Positions 38,056-47,664 of a stretch of 64,000 bases of DNA are shown piece by piece (position 1 is the stretch's first letter; every line of letters starts with the position of its first letter). A model generated the notes under the pieces. That model saw only the letters and a list, made by a program, of their open reading frames with translations, was not told the origin of the DNA and made no database searches. The DNA is from Qipengyuania huizhouensis (GTDB lineage Bacteria; Pseudomonadota; Alphaproteobacteria; Sphingomonadales; Sphingomonadaceae): assembly GCF_019711635.1 (NCBI RefSeq), contig NZ_JAIGNT010000004.1, positions 62,001 through 126,000 of the forward strand, in the 5' to 3' direction. The position numbers and the translations under genes are program-made.

Positions 38056-38949
38056 CTATTGGACGCGCCGAACGGTGTAACCTTCGCGTGCCAGAAGGGC
38101 AGGCAATCCCTCCTGACCCAAAAGATGTGCCGCGCCCACCGCTATCAGGGGTCGTTCGTTTCTCTCCAGCAAGGGCAGCAGGCGGGACATCCAGGCCTCG
38201 TTGCGCGAAGTAAGCAATGCCGCGCGGAGTTCGGGATCGGCTAGCAATCCTTCGCCGGAAGCCTTTTCGAGGGCAGGGAGGTCCCCGGTTTTCCATGCTA
38301 CCGTCATTTCGGAGGCGCGGTCTTCGCGGTCGGAAGCCTCCGCAATCACCGCTTCGAGCAGGTCGACCTGCTCGGTTTCAGGCAGGCTGTCGAACAGGGA
38401 CAGCTGCCCGCGTACACCTTCGAATTCCACCACTGTTCGCCCGGCGAATTCGGAGATTAGTGCGCGATCGGCGCCATATTGCGGCTCACCTGTGGAAACC
38501 TGTTGGGCAAGCGTGAGGGCCGCAGCCCAGCTCTCCATCCTGTCGAGTTGGTCGGGCGGAATTCCGCTTTCGGCAAGGAGCAGGTCCAATTCCGCTCGTG
38601 CAGAAGATCCAATCCTCGCTTGGATGGAGGAGGCGGGAACAGCGTCGAATGCCATGGACCGGAAAATCCGTGCCATTCCTTCGCTGTCGGAAAGGTCGGC
38701 CACCTCGACCAGCAGCAGGTCGGCCTGATCGATAGCGGCATCGAGACGCTGCGATCGCCATTCGACATCGGGCGGCAGGGCGTGGACGGTTCCGAAGAGC
38801 CAGCCCTCCAACTCTCCGTCTCGCCCGGTGATTTCGTAGAATGCAGGAAAACCCTCCACCGAAGCCGCGGCGGAGGGTTCCGATGCATCGCTACCGCATG
38901 ACGCGAGCAGCAATGCGAGAGTTGCGGCAAGCAGTCGGCCAGGGATCAC
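38056..38949 (-). CDS. TraB/GumN-family lipoprotein (second of tandem pair)
   Basis: A 297-residue TraB/GumN (TIKI-related) protein with a lipoprotein signal (lipobox LASC, Cys18). The two GxxH motifs of the family are present, GTVH in GWLFGTVHALPPDVEWRS near residue 55 and GAAH in LIAVGAAHLLGQEGLPALL near the end. They form a putative metal site; some relatives are proteases. Its start overlaps the stop of the paralogue upstream by ATGA. The physiological substrate is unknown. Confidence 0.85.
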   Translation of the reverse strand: MIPGRLLAATLALLLASCGSDASEPSAAASVEGFPAFYEITGRDGELEGWLFGTVHALPPDVEWRSQRLDAAIDQADLLLVEVADLSDSEGMARIFRSMAFDAVPASSIQARIGSSARAELDLLLAESGIPPDQLDRMESWAAALTLAQQVSTGEPQYGADRALISEFAGRTVVEFEGVRGQLSLFDSLPETEQVDLLEAVIAEASDREDRASEMTVAWKTGDLPALEKASGEGLLADPELRAALLTSRNEAWMSRLLPLLERNERPLIAVGAAHLLGQEGLPALLAREGYTVRRVQ

Positions 38950-39866
38950 TGGAGGCGGGTCACCTCGATGTCGCGTGAACGCAGGTAATCCTGCACGCTC
39001 TTCTCACCCGCCAGATGGCCTGCACCGACCGCGATGAAAACTGCACCCGGTTCGTCCATCCGCTCGTCGATCCATTCGGCCCAACGCTCGTTGCGCTGGT
39101 AGAGGAGCGCCGCTGCCACGACCGGGTCGGTAAGTCCGCGATTCATGATCTCTGCCAGGCCATCGGCATCGCCTTCCAGCCATTCGGCGACCATTTCGTC
39201 CATCATGGCGACGAGGCCATCCATGTCGCGCGCCGACGCCATCAGGAATTCGATCTGGCTTTCCTGCGGCAGCGTATCGAACAGGTCGATCTGCTGGTCT
39301 GCGGTTTCCAGCGCGCCGCGGGTGGCGGTTTTGGAGGCCGCCGCTTCTACCACTCGCTCGACACCGCTGGCCGGATCGTAACCCTTCTGCATCAGCGGCA
39401 GTACCGCCATGGTCATGCCGGCAAGCCACGGCTCGAACCGGTCGAACGCGGCAGGAGGCATCCCCAGCTTGCCGAGCGCCTGCTCATAGACCGCCCGATC
39501 CTCGTCGGAGAGCAGTTCGCGCAGCGTCTGGCCCTCGGGCAGCATTGCCTTGGTCATGATGGACGCCTGCATCGCGGGGTCGTTCATGGCATCGGCAGGA
39601 ATTTCGGTGATGAGCGTGTCGGCACTTTCAAGAGCGGCCGCAATGTCCTCGTCATACCATTCGACGTCCCTCGGAAGGACATGGACAGTCCCGAACAGAT
39701 AGATGGTCGTGTCCTCGTCGCTCACTTTCCAGAGAGCGGGGCCAGCGGGTGCGGGTGAAGGCGCGGTTGCCGCAGCGGCGGTCTCGACATCCTGGGCGTT
39801 CGCCGTGGCGCAACCGCCAAGCGCGAGTGCAAGGCCTGTGCATGAAGCAAGAAGTAAACGTTTCAT
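38946..39866 (-). CDS. TraB/GumN-family lipoprotein (first of tandem pair)
   Basis: A 306-residue paralogue of the following gene. The signal peptide ends in LGGC (lipobox), then an Ala/Pro-rich linker. GTVH occurs in YLFGTVHVLPRDVEW and GAGH in FIAVGAGHLAGEKSVQDYL. FDTLPQESQIEFLMA corresponds to FDSLPETEQVDLLEA of the partner, which shows they are a tandem duplication. I chose ATG 39866 rather than the longer reading because it begins the signal peptide directly. Follows a membrane-protein gene by 55 bases. Confidence 0.85.
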   Translation of the reverse strand: MKRLLLASCTGLALALGGCATANAQDVETAAAATAPSPAPAGPALWKVSDEDTTIYLFGTVHVLPRDVEWYDEDIAAALESADTLITEIPADAMNDPAMQASIMTKAMLPEGQTLRELLSDEDRAVYEQALGKLGMPPAAFDRFEPWLAGMTMAVLPLMQKGYDPASGVERVVEAAASKTATRGALETADQQIDLFDTLPQESQIEFLMASARDMDGLVAMMDEMVAEWLEGDADGLAEIMNRGLTDPVVAAALLYQRNERWAEWIDERMDEPGAVFIAVGAGHLAGEKSVQDYLRSRDIEVTRLQ

Positions 39867-39921
39867 AGGATTGTCTCTCTTTTCCAGGAGATTAGTGTGC
39901 ATAATGGGTACTTGATCAAAT

Positions 39922-40575
39922 TCAGGCACGGCGGGATACTGCCCAAACCAGCCCCCATACGATCATCACGATGACGAAAACGGTCATCGGTTGTTGCGGA
40001 GGAAGGTAGCCTGCACGCTCACCCACCCACCATACTGGCGCGATCATCGAGTAAGCGTAGATCCCGGCGAGGGCTCCTTTGCTGTTGGCGGCATTCTCGT
40101 GTTCGTCAATCGAACGGTGCCAGAGCCATCCGAGAATGGGTAGCGCCACGATATAAGCAGCCGAAAGTGCAAGGGCAGGAGTGCGCGGGATAGCTTCGTT
40201 GCTGAGGAGGCTGGCGGGGTCGCCATTTATCAATCCGCTCATCGCAAAACCCATCCCCAAGAGTACACCAAATCCGAGCGAAAGGGCAAAATACCTGCGT
40301 GTGCGCCGGGTAGAGGCCGAAATCGGCTCGTCGGCAGGTCCCAATGGCTTCAGCTTCCAAAACCACCATCCAGAGGCCACGACAATGAGGGTGCCGACCG
40401 AAAGAATGCCGGCTGCTTTTAAAGGATTCGCTGTTCCGTCCACGACCGCCATTGTCCCACCGGTGACCAATCCAGCAGAGAACAGGAACAGGGCACTGGC
40501 GATTACCAACTTCGTGACGCGCAAAACTGCGGGGCGCAGGCTGGAGTTCTCCGCGTCGATATCAGGCTTGTTCAT
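39922..40575 (-). CDS. Multi-spanning membrane protein paired with an XRE regulator
   Basis: A 217-residue protein with six likely membrane helices, including LVIASALFLFSAGLVTGGTMAV, AGILSVGTLIVVASGWWFW, YFALSLGFGVLLGMGFAMSGLI and VFVIVMIVWGLVWAV. No transporter motif is recognised. It begins inside the 3' end of the XRE gene (ATGATG, start at 40578 or 40575), so expression is coupled. Membrane protein plus small XRE repressor is a frequent pair in alphaproteobacteria; function unknown. Confidence 0.72.
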   Translation of the reverse strand: MNKPDIDAENSSLRPAVLRVTKLVIASALFLFSAGLVTGGTMAVVDGTANPLKAAGILSVGTLIVVASGWWFWKLKPLGPADEPISASTRRTRRYFALSLGFGVLLGMGFAMSGLINGDPASLLSNEAIPRTPALALSAAYIVALPILGWLWHRSIDEHENAANSKGALAGIYAYSMIAPVWWVGERAGYLPPQQPMTVFVIVMIVWGLVWAVSRRA

Positions 40576-40759
40576 CATCGAAAATGTCCTCGATCGGCAT
40601 GTCGAATAGTCGGGCGATGCGAAATGCGAGTGGCAGGGAGGGATCGTGTTTGCCGGTTTCGATGGCATTCACGGCCTGGCGCGAGACATCGAGTTGGACG
40701 GCGAGTTCGGCCTGGCTCCATTCACGCTCGGCCCGCAGGACGCGGAGGCGGTTCTTCAT
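40562..40759 (-). CDS. Small XRE-family transcriptional regulator
   Basis: A 65-residue Cro/CI-type helix-turn-helix protein (RLRVLRAEREWSQAELAVQLDVSRQAVNAIETGKHDPSLPLAFRIARLF), like the YgzD/immunity-repressor-like group. Essentially only the DNA-binding domain is present. ATG 40759 yields MKNRLRVL, the usual start. It precedes a membrane-protein gene that overlaps it, and sits beside a repeat array at 40816-40883 that may be its operator. Divergent from glyQ. Confidence 0.9.
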   Translation of the reverse strand: MKNRLRVLRAEREWSQAELAVQLDVSRQAVNAIETGKHDPSLPLAFRIARLFDMPIEDIFDDEQA

Positions 40760-40815
40760 TGCATTATCGCCTCGATAATTTTCCTTGGCCAAGTCGATAA
40801 GAAACGGGGCCAGAT

Positions 40816-40883
40816 GTCAGGTTATCCTGACTATATGTCGCGATTCGCTGACAATGTCAACACTACCTGACATCGTGTCGCGA
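40816..40883. promoter_or_regulatory. Repeat array in the XRE/glyQ spacer, candidate operator
   Basis: Two copies of CCTGAC-N4-TGTCGCGA (40826-40843 and 40866-40883) lie exactly 40 bases apart. Between and around them are perfect inverted repeats GTCAGG-TTAT-CCTGAC (40816-40831) and TGACA-A-TGTCA (40849-40859). The layout suggests cooperative binding by a dimeric regulator on one face of the helix, controlling the XRE operon, glyQS or both. Confidence 0.55.
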
Positions 40884-40954
40884 AAACCTGTCATTCTCTC
40901 TCCCGCCACACTGCGGCATTGACCCGTTTTCACGCTTCCGCCATTGCCCCGCGC

Positions 40955-41854
40955 ATGGACCGTAATCCGCAAAATTCCTTTCAGGACATGATCCTCGCGC
41001 TGCATGATTTCTGGAGCGCGAACGGGTGCCTCATCCTGCAGCCCTACGATATGCGTATGGGCGCGGGCACCTTTCACACCGCTACCACCTTGCGCGCGCT
41101 GGGGCCGGAGCCGTGGAATGCGGCATTCGTGCAGCCCTGCCGCCGTCCGACCGACGGGCGCTATGGCGAGAACCCGAACCGGCTGCAGCACTATTACCAG
41201 TATCAGGTCATCCTGAAGCCGAGCCCTCCGGACATACAGGACCTCTATCTGGAAAGCCTGCGCGTTATCGGCATCGATCCGCTGAAGCACGACATTCGTT
41301 TCGTGGAAGACGACTGGGAAAGCCCGACGCTGGGCGCATGGGGGCTGGGCTGGGAGGTCTGGTGCGACGGGATGGAAGTCACCCAGTTCACCTATTTCCA
41401 GCAGATGGGCGGCTTCGACTGCAAGCCCGTGGCGGGCGAACTGACCTACGGACTCGAACGCCTCGCCATGTATATCCAGGGCGTCGACAACGTTTACGAT
41501 CTCGACTTCAACGGGCACGGCGTTTCCTATGGCGACGTGTTTCTCGAGAACGAGAAGCAGATGTCGAAGTGGAACTTCGAGGTCGCCGAAACCGATGCCT
41601 TGTTCGACCTGTTCAACAAGGCCGAGGCCGAGTGCAGGAACGCGCTTGCCAATGAAGTACCCATCGCCGCCTATGAACAGGCGGTCGAGGCCAGCCACAT
41701 CTTCAACCTGCTGCAGGCACGCGGCGTGATCAGCGTGCAGGAACGCGCCAGCTACATGGGCCGCGTCCGCGATCTGGCGCGCGGCAGCTGCGAAGCGCAC
41801 ATGGCCAAGGAAGCGCCCGTCTGGGCCGAGAAATATCCGGAGTGGAGCGCATGA
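40955..41854 (+). CDS. glyQ: Glycyl-tRNA synthetase alpha subunit
   Basis: Catalytic subunit of the bacterial alpha2beta2 glycyl-tRNA synthetase, 299 residues. Family stretches are clear: [81 protein letters not shown], and [32 protein letters not shown]. The ATG at 40955 fits; an in-frame TTG at 40919 is less likely. Its stop overlaps the glyS start by ATGA. Confidence 0.97.
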   Translation: MDRNPQNSFQDMILALHDFWSANGCLILQPYDMRMGAGTFHTATTLRALGPEPWNAAFVQPCRRPTDGRYGENPNRLQHYYQYQVILKPSPPDIQDLYLESLRVIGIDPLKHDIRFVEDDWESPTLGAWGLGWEVWCDGMEVTQFTYFQQMGGFDCKPVAGELTYGLERLAMYIQGVDNVYDLDFNGHGVSYGDVFLENEKQMSKWNFEVAETDALFDLFNKAEAECRNALANEVPIAAYEQAVEASHIFNLLQARGVISVQERASYMGRVRDLARGSCEAHMAKEAPVWAEKYPEWSA

Positions 41855-44112
41855 GCGACTTTCTCCTCGAACTGCGCAGCGAAGAAATCCCCGCCCGCAT
41901 GCAGGCGGGTGCACGCGCCGAACTGGAAAAGCTGTTCCGTCGTGAAATGGAAGGCGCAGGCATTTCTCCGAGCGAGGTCACCGTCTGGTCGACCCCGCGC
42001 CGCCTCGCGCTGATTGCGCGCGGGCTTCCCGAAGCCACCCAGGCGGTCAGCGAGGAATTGAAGGGCCCGCCGGTCGGCGCGCCGGATCAGGCGCTTGAAG
42101 GCTTCTGCCGCAAGGCAGGGGTCGACAAGGCCGATCTCCAGACGCGCGACGTGAAGGGCAGGGCGACCTATTTCGCCGTGAAGAACATCCCCGGCCGGGC
42201 CACCAGAGACCTGCTGGCCGAGGCGATCCCGGCGATCATTCGCGATTTCAGCTGGCCCAAGTCGATGCGCTGGGGCGCGGCCTCCATCAGCACCGAGAGC
42301 CTGCGCTGGGTGCGCCCGCTATCGGGCATCGTCGCGCTGCTGGGCGAGGAACTGGTCGAGTGCGAGGTCCACGGCGCCACTTCGGGCTGGGTCACCCTCG
42401 GCCACCGCTTCCACCACTCTGGCGACATCACCATCGGCAGCGCCGCCGACTATGCCGAAAAGCTGCGCGCCTGCCACGTGATCGTGGACCACGAAGAGCG
42501 GCAGGACCTGATCCGCTCCGGCGCAGCAAAGGTCGCATCGGAAGCCGGCCTCAAGCTGGTCGAGGACGAAGGGCTGGTGATCGAGAATGCGGGCCTGACC
42601 GAATGGCCGGTCCCGCTCCTCGGCCGGTTCGAGGAGGATTTCCTCGAGGTTCCGCCCGAGACGATCCAGCTCACCGCGCGCGTGAACCAGAAGTATTTCG
42701 TCTGCGAAGACGACAGGGGCAACCTCGCCAACGCCTTCATCTGCACCGCCAATATCGAGGCGGAAGACGGCGGCGCGCGCGTGGTCGACGGCAACCGCAA
42801 GGTCCTCGCCGCCCGCCTGTCCGACGCGCGCTTTTTCTGGGATGTCGACCGTAAGAAGTCGCTCGCCGAGCACGCCAAGGGGCTGGAGCGCATCACTTTC
42901 CACGAGAAGCTGGGCACCGTCGCCGACAAGGTCGAGCGCGTGGCCAAGCTGGCCCGCTGGCTGGTGGAAGAAGGGATTGTAAAACCAACTTCCGTTCGCC
43001 CTGAGCCTGTCGAAGGGCTGTCCTTCACTGCAGAGTCTGCGCCGGAAGAAAAGAGCGGTGCTTCGACAAGCTCAGCACGAACGGTTTCGGAACTGGCGGA
43101 CATGGCCGAACAGGCCGCACGCCTCGCCAAGGCCGACCTCGTCACTGAAATGGTCGGCGAGTTTCCCGAACTGCAGGGCCTGATGGGCGGCTACTACGCC
43201 CGTGCCGAGGGGCTGCCTGATGCAGTCGCCGGCGCCATCCGCGATCACTATAAGCCGGTCGGGCAGGGCGACGACGTGCCCACCGCGCCGGTGACGGTGG
43301 CCCTGAGCTTGGCGGACAAGCTGGATACGCTTTTCGGGTTTTTCGAGATTGGAGAATTGCCGACGGGCTCTAAGGACCCGTTCGCACTTCGTCGTGCGGC
43401 TATCGCGGTCATTCGCCTTGTGGAAGCCAATCAGGTTCGCGCGCTGGTGAGCGAAATCGCACGGTCATGGAGCACCGACAAAACCGTTGGACCAGGGCTG
43501 CAAGTTGAAGATTTTTTGCAAGACCGCCTCGGCGTGATGATGAAAGACGCCGGTGTACGTTACGACGTTGTGCAGGCTTCCACTGATCTTGGTACTCGTC
43601 TTGATGGAGATGTCTGGCGTGTTCGCCGACGCGCTGCCGCACTGCAATCGTTTCTCGGAACAGAAGACGGCGCCAACCTCCTCGCAGGCTACAAGCGCGC
43701 TGCCAATATCCTCAAGAAGGAAGACTGGCACGGTATCGAGGGCGAAATCGCGCATACCGGTGAGGAAGACCCGCTGAGCCAGGTCGACGATCCCGACATG
43801 AAGGCTGTCATCGATGCCAAGATGTCGGACCGCCATGCGAAAGAGCTTTCCTACGAGCCGGAGCCTGCCGAAAAGGCGCTCATGGATGCTCTCGCAAAGT
43901 CGGAACCTGCTGCCGCTGTGGCCATTGATGCGGAAGACTTCTCCGGCGCAATGGCGGCGCTCGCCGCGCTTCGTGCACCCATCGACCGTTTCTTCGAAGA
44001 AGTGACGGTAAATGCGGATGAAGAAAACAAGCGGGCACATCGGCTGGATCTGCTTGCGGCTTTCCGTGCTGCAGTGCACAAAGTGGCGGATTTCTCTCGT
44101 ATCGAGGGATAG
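41851..44112 (+). CDS. glyS: Glycyl-tRNA synthetase beta subunit with internal REP-derived insertion
   Basis: tRNA-binding subunit of glycyl-tRNA synthetase, 753 residues, longer than the common 690 or so. It begins [42 protein letters not shown] and the anticodon-binding C-terminus are intact. Residues 381-411 (SVRPEPVEG ... STSSART) are encoded by a 93-base REP-like palindrome pair inserted in frame between the LVEEGI and [12 protein letters not shown] blocks. From about 43310 the codon usage becomes visibly less GC-rich. Despite the insertion the frame is open throughout. Confidence 0.96.
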   Translation: MSDFLLELRSEEIPARMQAGARAELEKLFRREMEGAGISPSEVTVWSTPRRLALIARGLPEATQAVSEELKGPPVGAPDQALEGFCRKAGVDKADLQTRDVKGRATYFAVKNIPGRATRDLLAEAIPAIIRDFSWPKSMRWGAASISTESLRWVRPLSGIVALLGEELVECEVHGATSGWVTLGHRFHHSGDITIGSAADYAEKLRACHVIVDHEERQDLIRSGAAKVASEAGLKLVEDEGLVIENAGLTEWPVPLLGRFEEDFLEVPPETIQLTARVNQKYFVCEDDRGNLANAFICTANIEAEDGGARVVDGNRKVLAARLSDARFFWDVDRKKSLAEHAKGLERITFHEKLGTVADKVERVAKLARWLVEEGIVKPTSVRPEPVEGLSFTAESAPEEKSGASTSSARTVSELADMAEQAARLAKADLVTEMVGEFPELQGLMGGYYARAEGLPDAVAGAIRDHYKPVGQGDDVPTAPVTVALSLADKLDTLFGFFEIGELPTGSKDPFALRRAAIAVIRLVEANQVRALVSEIARSWSTDKTVGPGLQVEDFLQDRLGVMMKDAGVRYDVVQASTDLGTRLDGDVWRVRRRAAALQSFLGTEDGANLLAGYKRAANILKKEDWHGIEGEIAHTGEEDPLSQVDDPDMKAVIDAKMSDRHAKELSYEPEPAEKALMDALAKSEPAAAVAIDAEDFSGAMAALAALRAPIDRFFEEVTVNADEENKRAHRLDLLAAFRAAVHKVADFSRIEG
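42992..43084. repeat. REP/REPIN-like inverted repeat pair inside glyS
   Basis: Two 27-base arms in inverted orientation (42992-43018 and 43058-43084) match at 22 of 27 positions. Each arm folds alone, with stem GCCCT/AGGGC in one and GTGCT/AGCAC in the other. The differences at four stem positions are fully compensatory. The left arm contains CCTGAGCCTGTCGAAG, a sequence familiar from dispersed repeats of sphingomonad genomes. The whole element is 93 bases, or 31 codons. Confidence 0.85.
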
Positions 44113-44175
44113 CGAATTCAATTCCCAGGACACTGTCAACTGTGTCAACCTGGCCCAGCAAAAACCGGAAGCGAA

Positions 44176-46839
44176 ATGAACGAAACAGTCTTCACCTTCG
44201 GCGGCAATGCCCCGCATTCGAATGCACGGCAGAAGGACAAGACCGTTAGCGGGGGCAAGGGCGCAAATCTTGCCGAAATGGCGAGTATCGGACTGCCGGT
44301 TCCTCCCGGCTTCACCATCGCGACCGAGGAATGCCTGAAATACCTCGCCGGCGGCAGCGACTTCACCGAGAAGCTGCGCGGCGACGTTGCCGAGGCGCTG
44401 AGCCACGTCGAAAGGACTGTCGGCAAGGGTTTCGGCGATGCGTCGGACCCGCTGCTCGTCTCGGTCCGCTCCGGTGCCGCAGTCTCGATGCCCGGCATGA
44501 TGGACACCGTCCTCAATCTGGGCCTCAACGACATAACGGTAGAGGGCCTGGCGAAGACGTCGGGCGATGAACGCTTCGCCTGGGACAGCTACCGCCGCTT
44601 CATCCAGATGTATGGCGATGTCGTGCTCGGCCTCGATCACGGGCTGTTCGAGGAAGCGCTGGAGATCGCCAAGGAAGACAATGGCTATTATTCTGACACG
44701 GAACTGAGTGCGGAGGACTGGAAGGCGCTGGTCGCCGAATACAAGGCTATTGCGGAGCGTGAGCTGGGCCATGAATTCCCGCAGGACCCGGTCGAACAGC
44801 TATGGGGCGCGATCGCGGCCGTGTTCGACAGCTGGGATACGGAACGCGCCAAGATCTACCGACGGCTCAACAACATTCCGCATGACATGGGCACGGCGGT
44901 CAACGTGCAGGCAATGGTCTTCGGAAACATGGGCGATACCAGCGCCACCGGCGTTGCCTTCACCCGCGATCCTTCGACCGGCGAGAAGGCCTACTACGGC
45001 GAATGGCTGGTCAATGCGCAAGGCGAAGATGTGGTCGCGGGCATCCGCACGCCGCAATATCTCACCAGGGCGCGCCGCGAATCCGCCGGGGCCGACAAGC
45101 CGAGCATGGAAGAAGCCATGCCAGAAGCCTTCGCCGAACTGGCGCATGTCTTCGAGCTGCTCGAGAAGCATTACAAGGACATGCAGGATATCGAGTTCAC
45201 CGTTCAGCAGGGCAAGCTGTGGCTGCTGCAGACCCGCAATGGCAAGCGCACTGCAAAGGCCGCGCTCAAGATGGCGGTCGACATGGTGGCCGAAGGGCTG
45301 ATCGACGAAAAGACCGCGATCCTGCGCATCGATCCGATGGCGCTGGACCAGCTGCTCCACCCTACGCTGGATCCCGACGCACCGCGCGACGTGCTGACCA
45401 CCGGCCTGCCAGCCTCCCCGGGGGCGGCCAGCGGCAAGATCGTGCTCGATGCCGATACGGCGGAACTCTGGGCGGGGCGGGGCGAGAAGGTCATCCTCGT
45501 GCGTGTCGAAACTTCGCCCGAGGATATTCACGGCATGCATGCCGCCACCGGCATCCTGACTGCGCGCGGCGGGATGACAAGCCACGCCGCCGTGGTGGCG
45601 CGCGGGATGGGCCGTCCATGTGTATCGGGTGCCTCGCAGGTTTCCATTGCGCGTGAAGGGCGCACGCTAACCATCGGAAATCGTGAGCTGAAGGAAGGTG
45701 ACGTCATCACGCTGGATGGCGGAAACGGGCAGGTGATGGCAGGTGAAGTCGCCACCAACGAACCAGAGCTGGCCGGCGATTTCGGCACGCTGATGGAATG
45801 GGCGGACAAGCATCGGCGTATGAAGGTGCGGACAAACGCGGAAACCGAGGCCGAATGTCGCATGGCGCGCCAGTTCGGCGCCGAGGGCATCGGGCTTTGC
45901 CGCACCGAACACATGTTCTTCGACGCGGGCCGCATCAGCGCGGTACGCCAGATGATCCTCGCCGACGATGAAGCCGGGCGCCGGGCGGCGCTCGCCAAGC
46001 TGCTCCCCGAGCAGCGCAGCGATTTCGTGACCATCTTCGAGGTGATGGCAGGCCTGCCGTGCACCATTCGCCTGCTTGACCCGCCGCTCCATGAATTCCT
46101 GCCCTCGGGCGATGCCGAATTCGCGGAACTCGCCGAAGCGACCGGCAAGAGCGTGGACCAACTCCGCCGCCGCGCGGGCGAATTGCACGAATTCAATCCG
46201 ATGCTCGGCCATCGCGGATGCCGCCTGGGGATCACCTATCCCGAAATCTATGAGATGCAGGCGCGCGCGATTTTCGAGGCGGCATGTCAGGTTGCCAAGG
46301 ACAGCGGCGAAGCGCCGGTGCCCGAGGTGATGATCCCGCTCGTGGCGACGCGCCGCGAACTTGAACTGCTCAAAGACGTGGTCGACCGTGTGGCAGGCGA
46401 AGTGTTCGAAGCCACCGGCTGCACGGTGGAATATCTCGTCGGAACGATGATCGAACTGCCGCGCGCCGCTCTGATGGCCGGGGAAATCGCCGAAGTCGGC
46501 GAATTCTTCAGCTTCGGTACCAATGATCTTACCCAGACCACCCTCGGCGTGAGCCGCGACGATGCCGGCCGCTTCCTCACCGATTATGTCGACAAGGGCA
46601 TTTTCGCGCGCGACCCGTTCGTCAGCCTCGATATCGACGGGGTGGGGCAGCTTGTCGAACTGGCGGCGGAGCGCGGACGGACGACCCGCGCCGACATCAA
46701 GCTCGGCATTTGCGGCGAACATGGCGGCGATCCGGCCAGTATCGCGTTCTGCGAGAAGACCGGCCTTGATTACGTCAGCGCTTCGCCCTACCGCGTGCCC
46801 ATCGCACGGCTTGCCGCAGCACAGGCGAGTCTTCGTTAA
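44176..46839 (+). CDS. ppdK: Pyruvate, phosphate dikinase
   Basis: Interconverts pyruvate, ATP and phosphate with PEP, AMP and pyrophosphate. The 887-residue enzyme has an N-terminal nucleotide-binding domain (GGKGANLAEMASIGLPVPPGFTI), the swivelling phosphohistidine domain GGMTSHAAVVARGMGRPCVSG (His near 466), and the C-terminal PEP/pyruvate barrel (GLCRTEHMFF, FSFGTNDLTQTTLGVSRDD, GICGEHGGDP). Length is typical. It begins 63 bases after glyS; the pairing with glyQS is frequent in alphaproteobacteria. Its stop codon overlaps that of the convergent methyltransferase gene. Confidence 0.97.
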   Translation: MNETVFTFGGNAPHSNARQKDKTVSGGKGANLAEMASIGLPVPPGFTIATEECLKYLAGGSDFTEKLRGDVAEALSHVERTVGKGFGDASDPLLVSVRSGAAVSMPGMMDTVLNLGLNDITVEGLAKTSGDERFAWDSYRRFIQMYGDVVLGLDHGLFEEALEIAKEDNGYYSDTELSAEDWKALVAEYKAIAERELGHEFPQDPVEQLWGAIAAVFDSWDTERAKIYRRLNNIPHDMGTAVNVQAMVFGNMGDTSATGVAFTRDPSTGEKAYYGEWLVNAQGEDVVAGIRTPQYLTRARRESAGADKPSMEEAMPEAFAELAHVFELLEKHYKDMQDIEFTVQQGKLWLLQTRNGKRTAKAALKMAVDMVAEGLIDEKTAILRIDPMALDQLLHPTLDPDAPRDVLTTGLPASPGAASGKIVLDADTAELWAGRGEKVILVRVETSPEDIHGMHAATGILTARGGMTSHAAVVARGMGRPCVSGASQVSIAREGRTLTIGNRELKEGDVITLDGGNGQVMAGEVATNEPELAGDFGTLMEWADKHRRMKVRTNAETEAECRMARQFGAEGIGLCRTEHMFFDAGRISAVRQMILADDEAGRRAALAKLLPEQRSDFVTIFEVMAGLPCTIRLLDPPLHEFLPSGDAEFAELAEATGKSVDQLRRRAGELHEFNPMLGHRGCRLGITYPEIYEMQARAIFEAACQVAKDSGEAPVPEVMIPLVATRRELELLKDVVDRVAGEVFEATGCTVEYLVGTMIELPRAALMAGEIAEVGEFFSFGTNDLTQTTLGVSRDDAGRFLTDYVDKGIFARDPFVSLDIDGVGQLVELAAERGRTTRADIKLGICGEHGGDPASIAFCEKTGLDYVSASPYRVPIARLAAAQASLR

Positions 46840-47594
46840 TCTTTCCAACCAGTTAGTGTGATTATCTCGAAATTTTCGAGTACCCGTCCGTTGCCATTGC
46901 GCGTGTCGAGAAATGCAGATCGGGCCCGCTCCAGCGCAGCCTTGCCCAGCGGAGAAGCGGCGCTCGAGAGGCTTGATGTCAGCCCCTGGTCGCGCAGGTC
47001 GGACACCAGCCGATCGAGCGATGGAAAGGCGACTTCCAGGCTCCGGCTGTCGACCACCTGCCGCCTGAACAGCGCGCGCTGCATCAGGGCAGAACCCGCC
47101 GCATTGTCGACCAGCGGATGCATGCGCGGGGCAGGGCGGTCCGGTTCCGCTGCAATCACTGCGCGGCGCAGATTGGCAAGACTGCCCGCCCCGATGATGG
47201 AAGCGATGAGGATGCCTCCCTCCGCCAGTGCGGCGCGAAGATGGAGAAGGGCGCCAGGCAGGTCGTTGACCCGGTCCAGCGACGCGAGGCTGACGATCAG
47301 ATCATAGGGTCCGCTCTCCAGCGGGGCTTCTTCGTCGATGGTGCGGACATCGGCTTCCTCGACGGACGATCCCCGTCCGCGCAGCGAAAGCGCGAGAGTG
47401 CCCGTCCAGTCGCCGATCACAAGGACCTTGGCGGGTTCGAAGCGCATGAATTCCAGCCGGTCGAGCACATCCTCGACCATGTCGTCGAGTACATACCGCG
47501 CCGCATCGCGCTGGGACTGACGGACGAGCGCGCGGCGATATCCTGCCTTGCGACGCTGGCGACTGAATATGCGAGGAGGTGCCTTGGTATCCAT
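46836..47594 (-). CDS. SAM-dependent methyltransferase (BioC/NDUFAF5-like)
   Basis: A 252-residue class I methyltransferase resembling BioC and mitochondrial NDUFAF5. The N-terminus IFSRQRRKAGYRRALVRQSQRDAARYVLDDMVEDVLDRL matches that group. The SAM motif is VLVIGDWTGTLALSL, where the usual GxGxG glycines are partly replaced. YDLIVSLASLDRVNDLPGALLHLRAALAEGG is motif II-like. The ATG at 47594 starts MDTKAPPRIF. The usual proteobacterial neighbour comF is divergent here. The substrate is undecided. Confidence 0.8.
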   Translation of the reverse strand: MDTKAPPRIFSRQRRKAGYRRALVRQSQRDAARYVLDDMVEDVLDRLEFMRFEPAKVLVIGDWTGTLALSLRGRGSSVEEADVRTIDEEAPLESGPYDLIVSLASLDRVNDLPGALLHLRAALAEGGILIASIIGAGSLANLRRAVIAAEPDRPAPRMHPLVDNAAGSALMQRALFRRQVVDSRSLEVAFPSLDRLVSDLRDQGLTSSLSSAASPLGKAALERARSAFLDTRNGNGRVLENFEIITLTGWKD

Positions 47595-47664
47595 CGCCGC
47601 CCCCGATGCCGCGCTTGCAACTGCCGTGCAAGCCGTGCAGCGAGTTCCTATGGGGAGAGTAACC

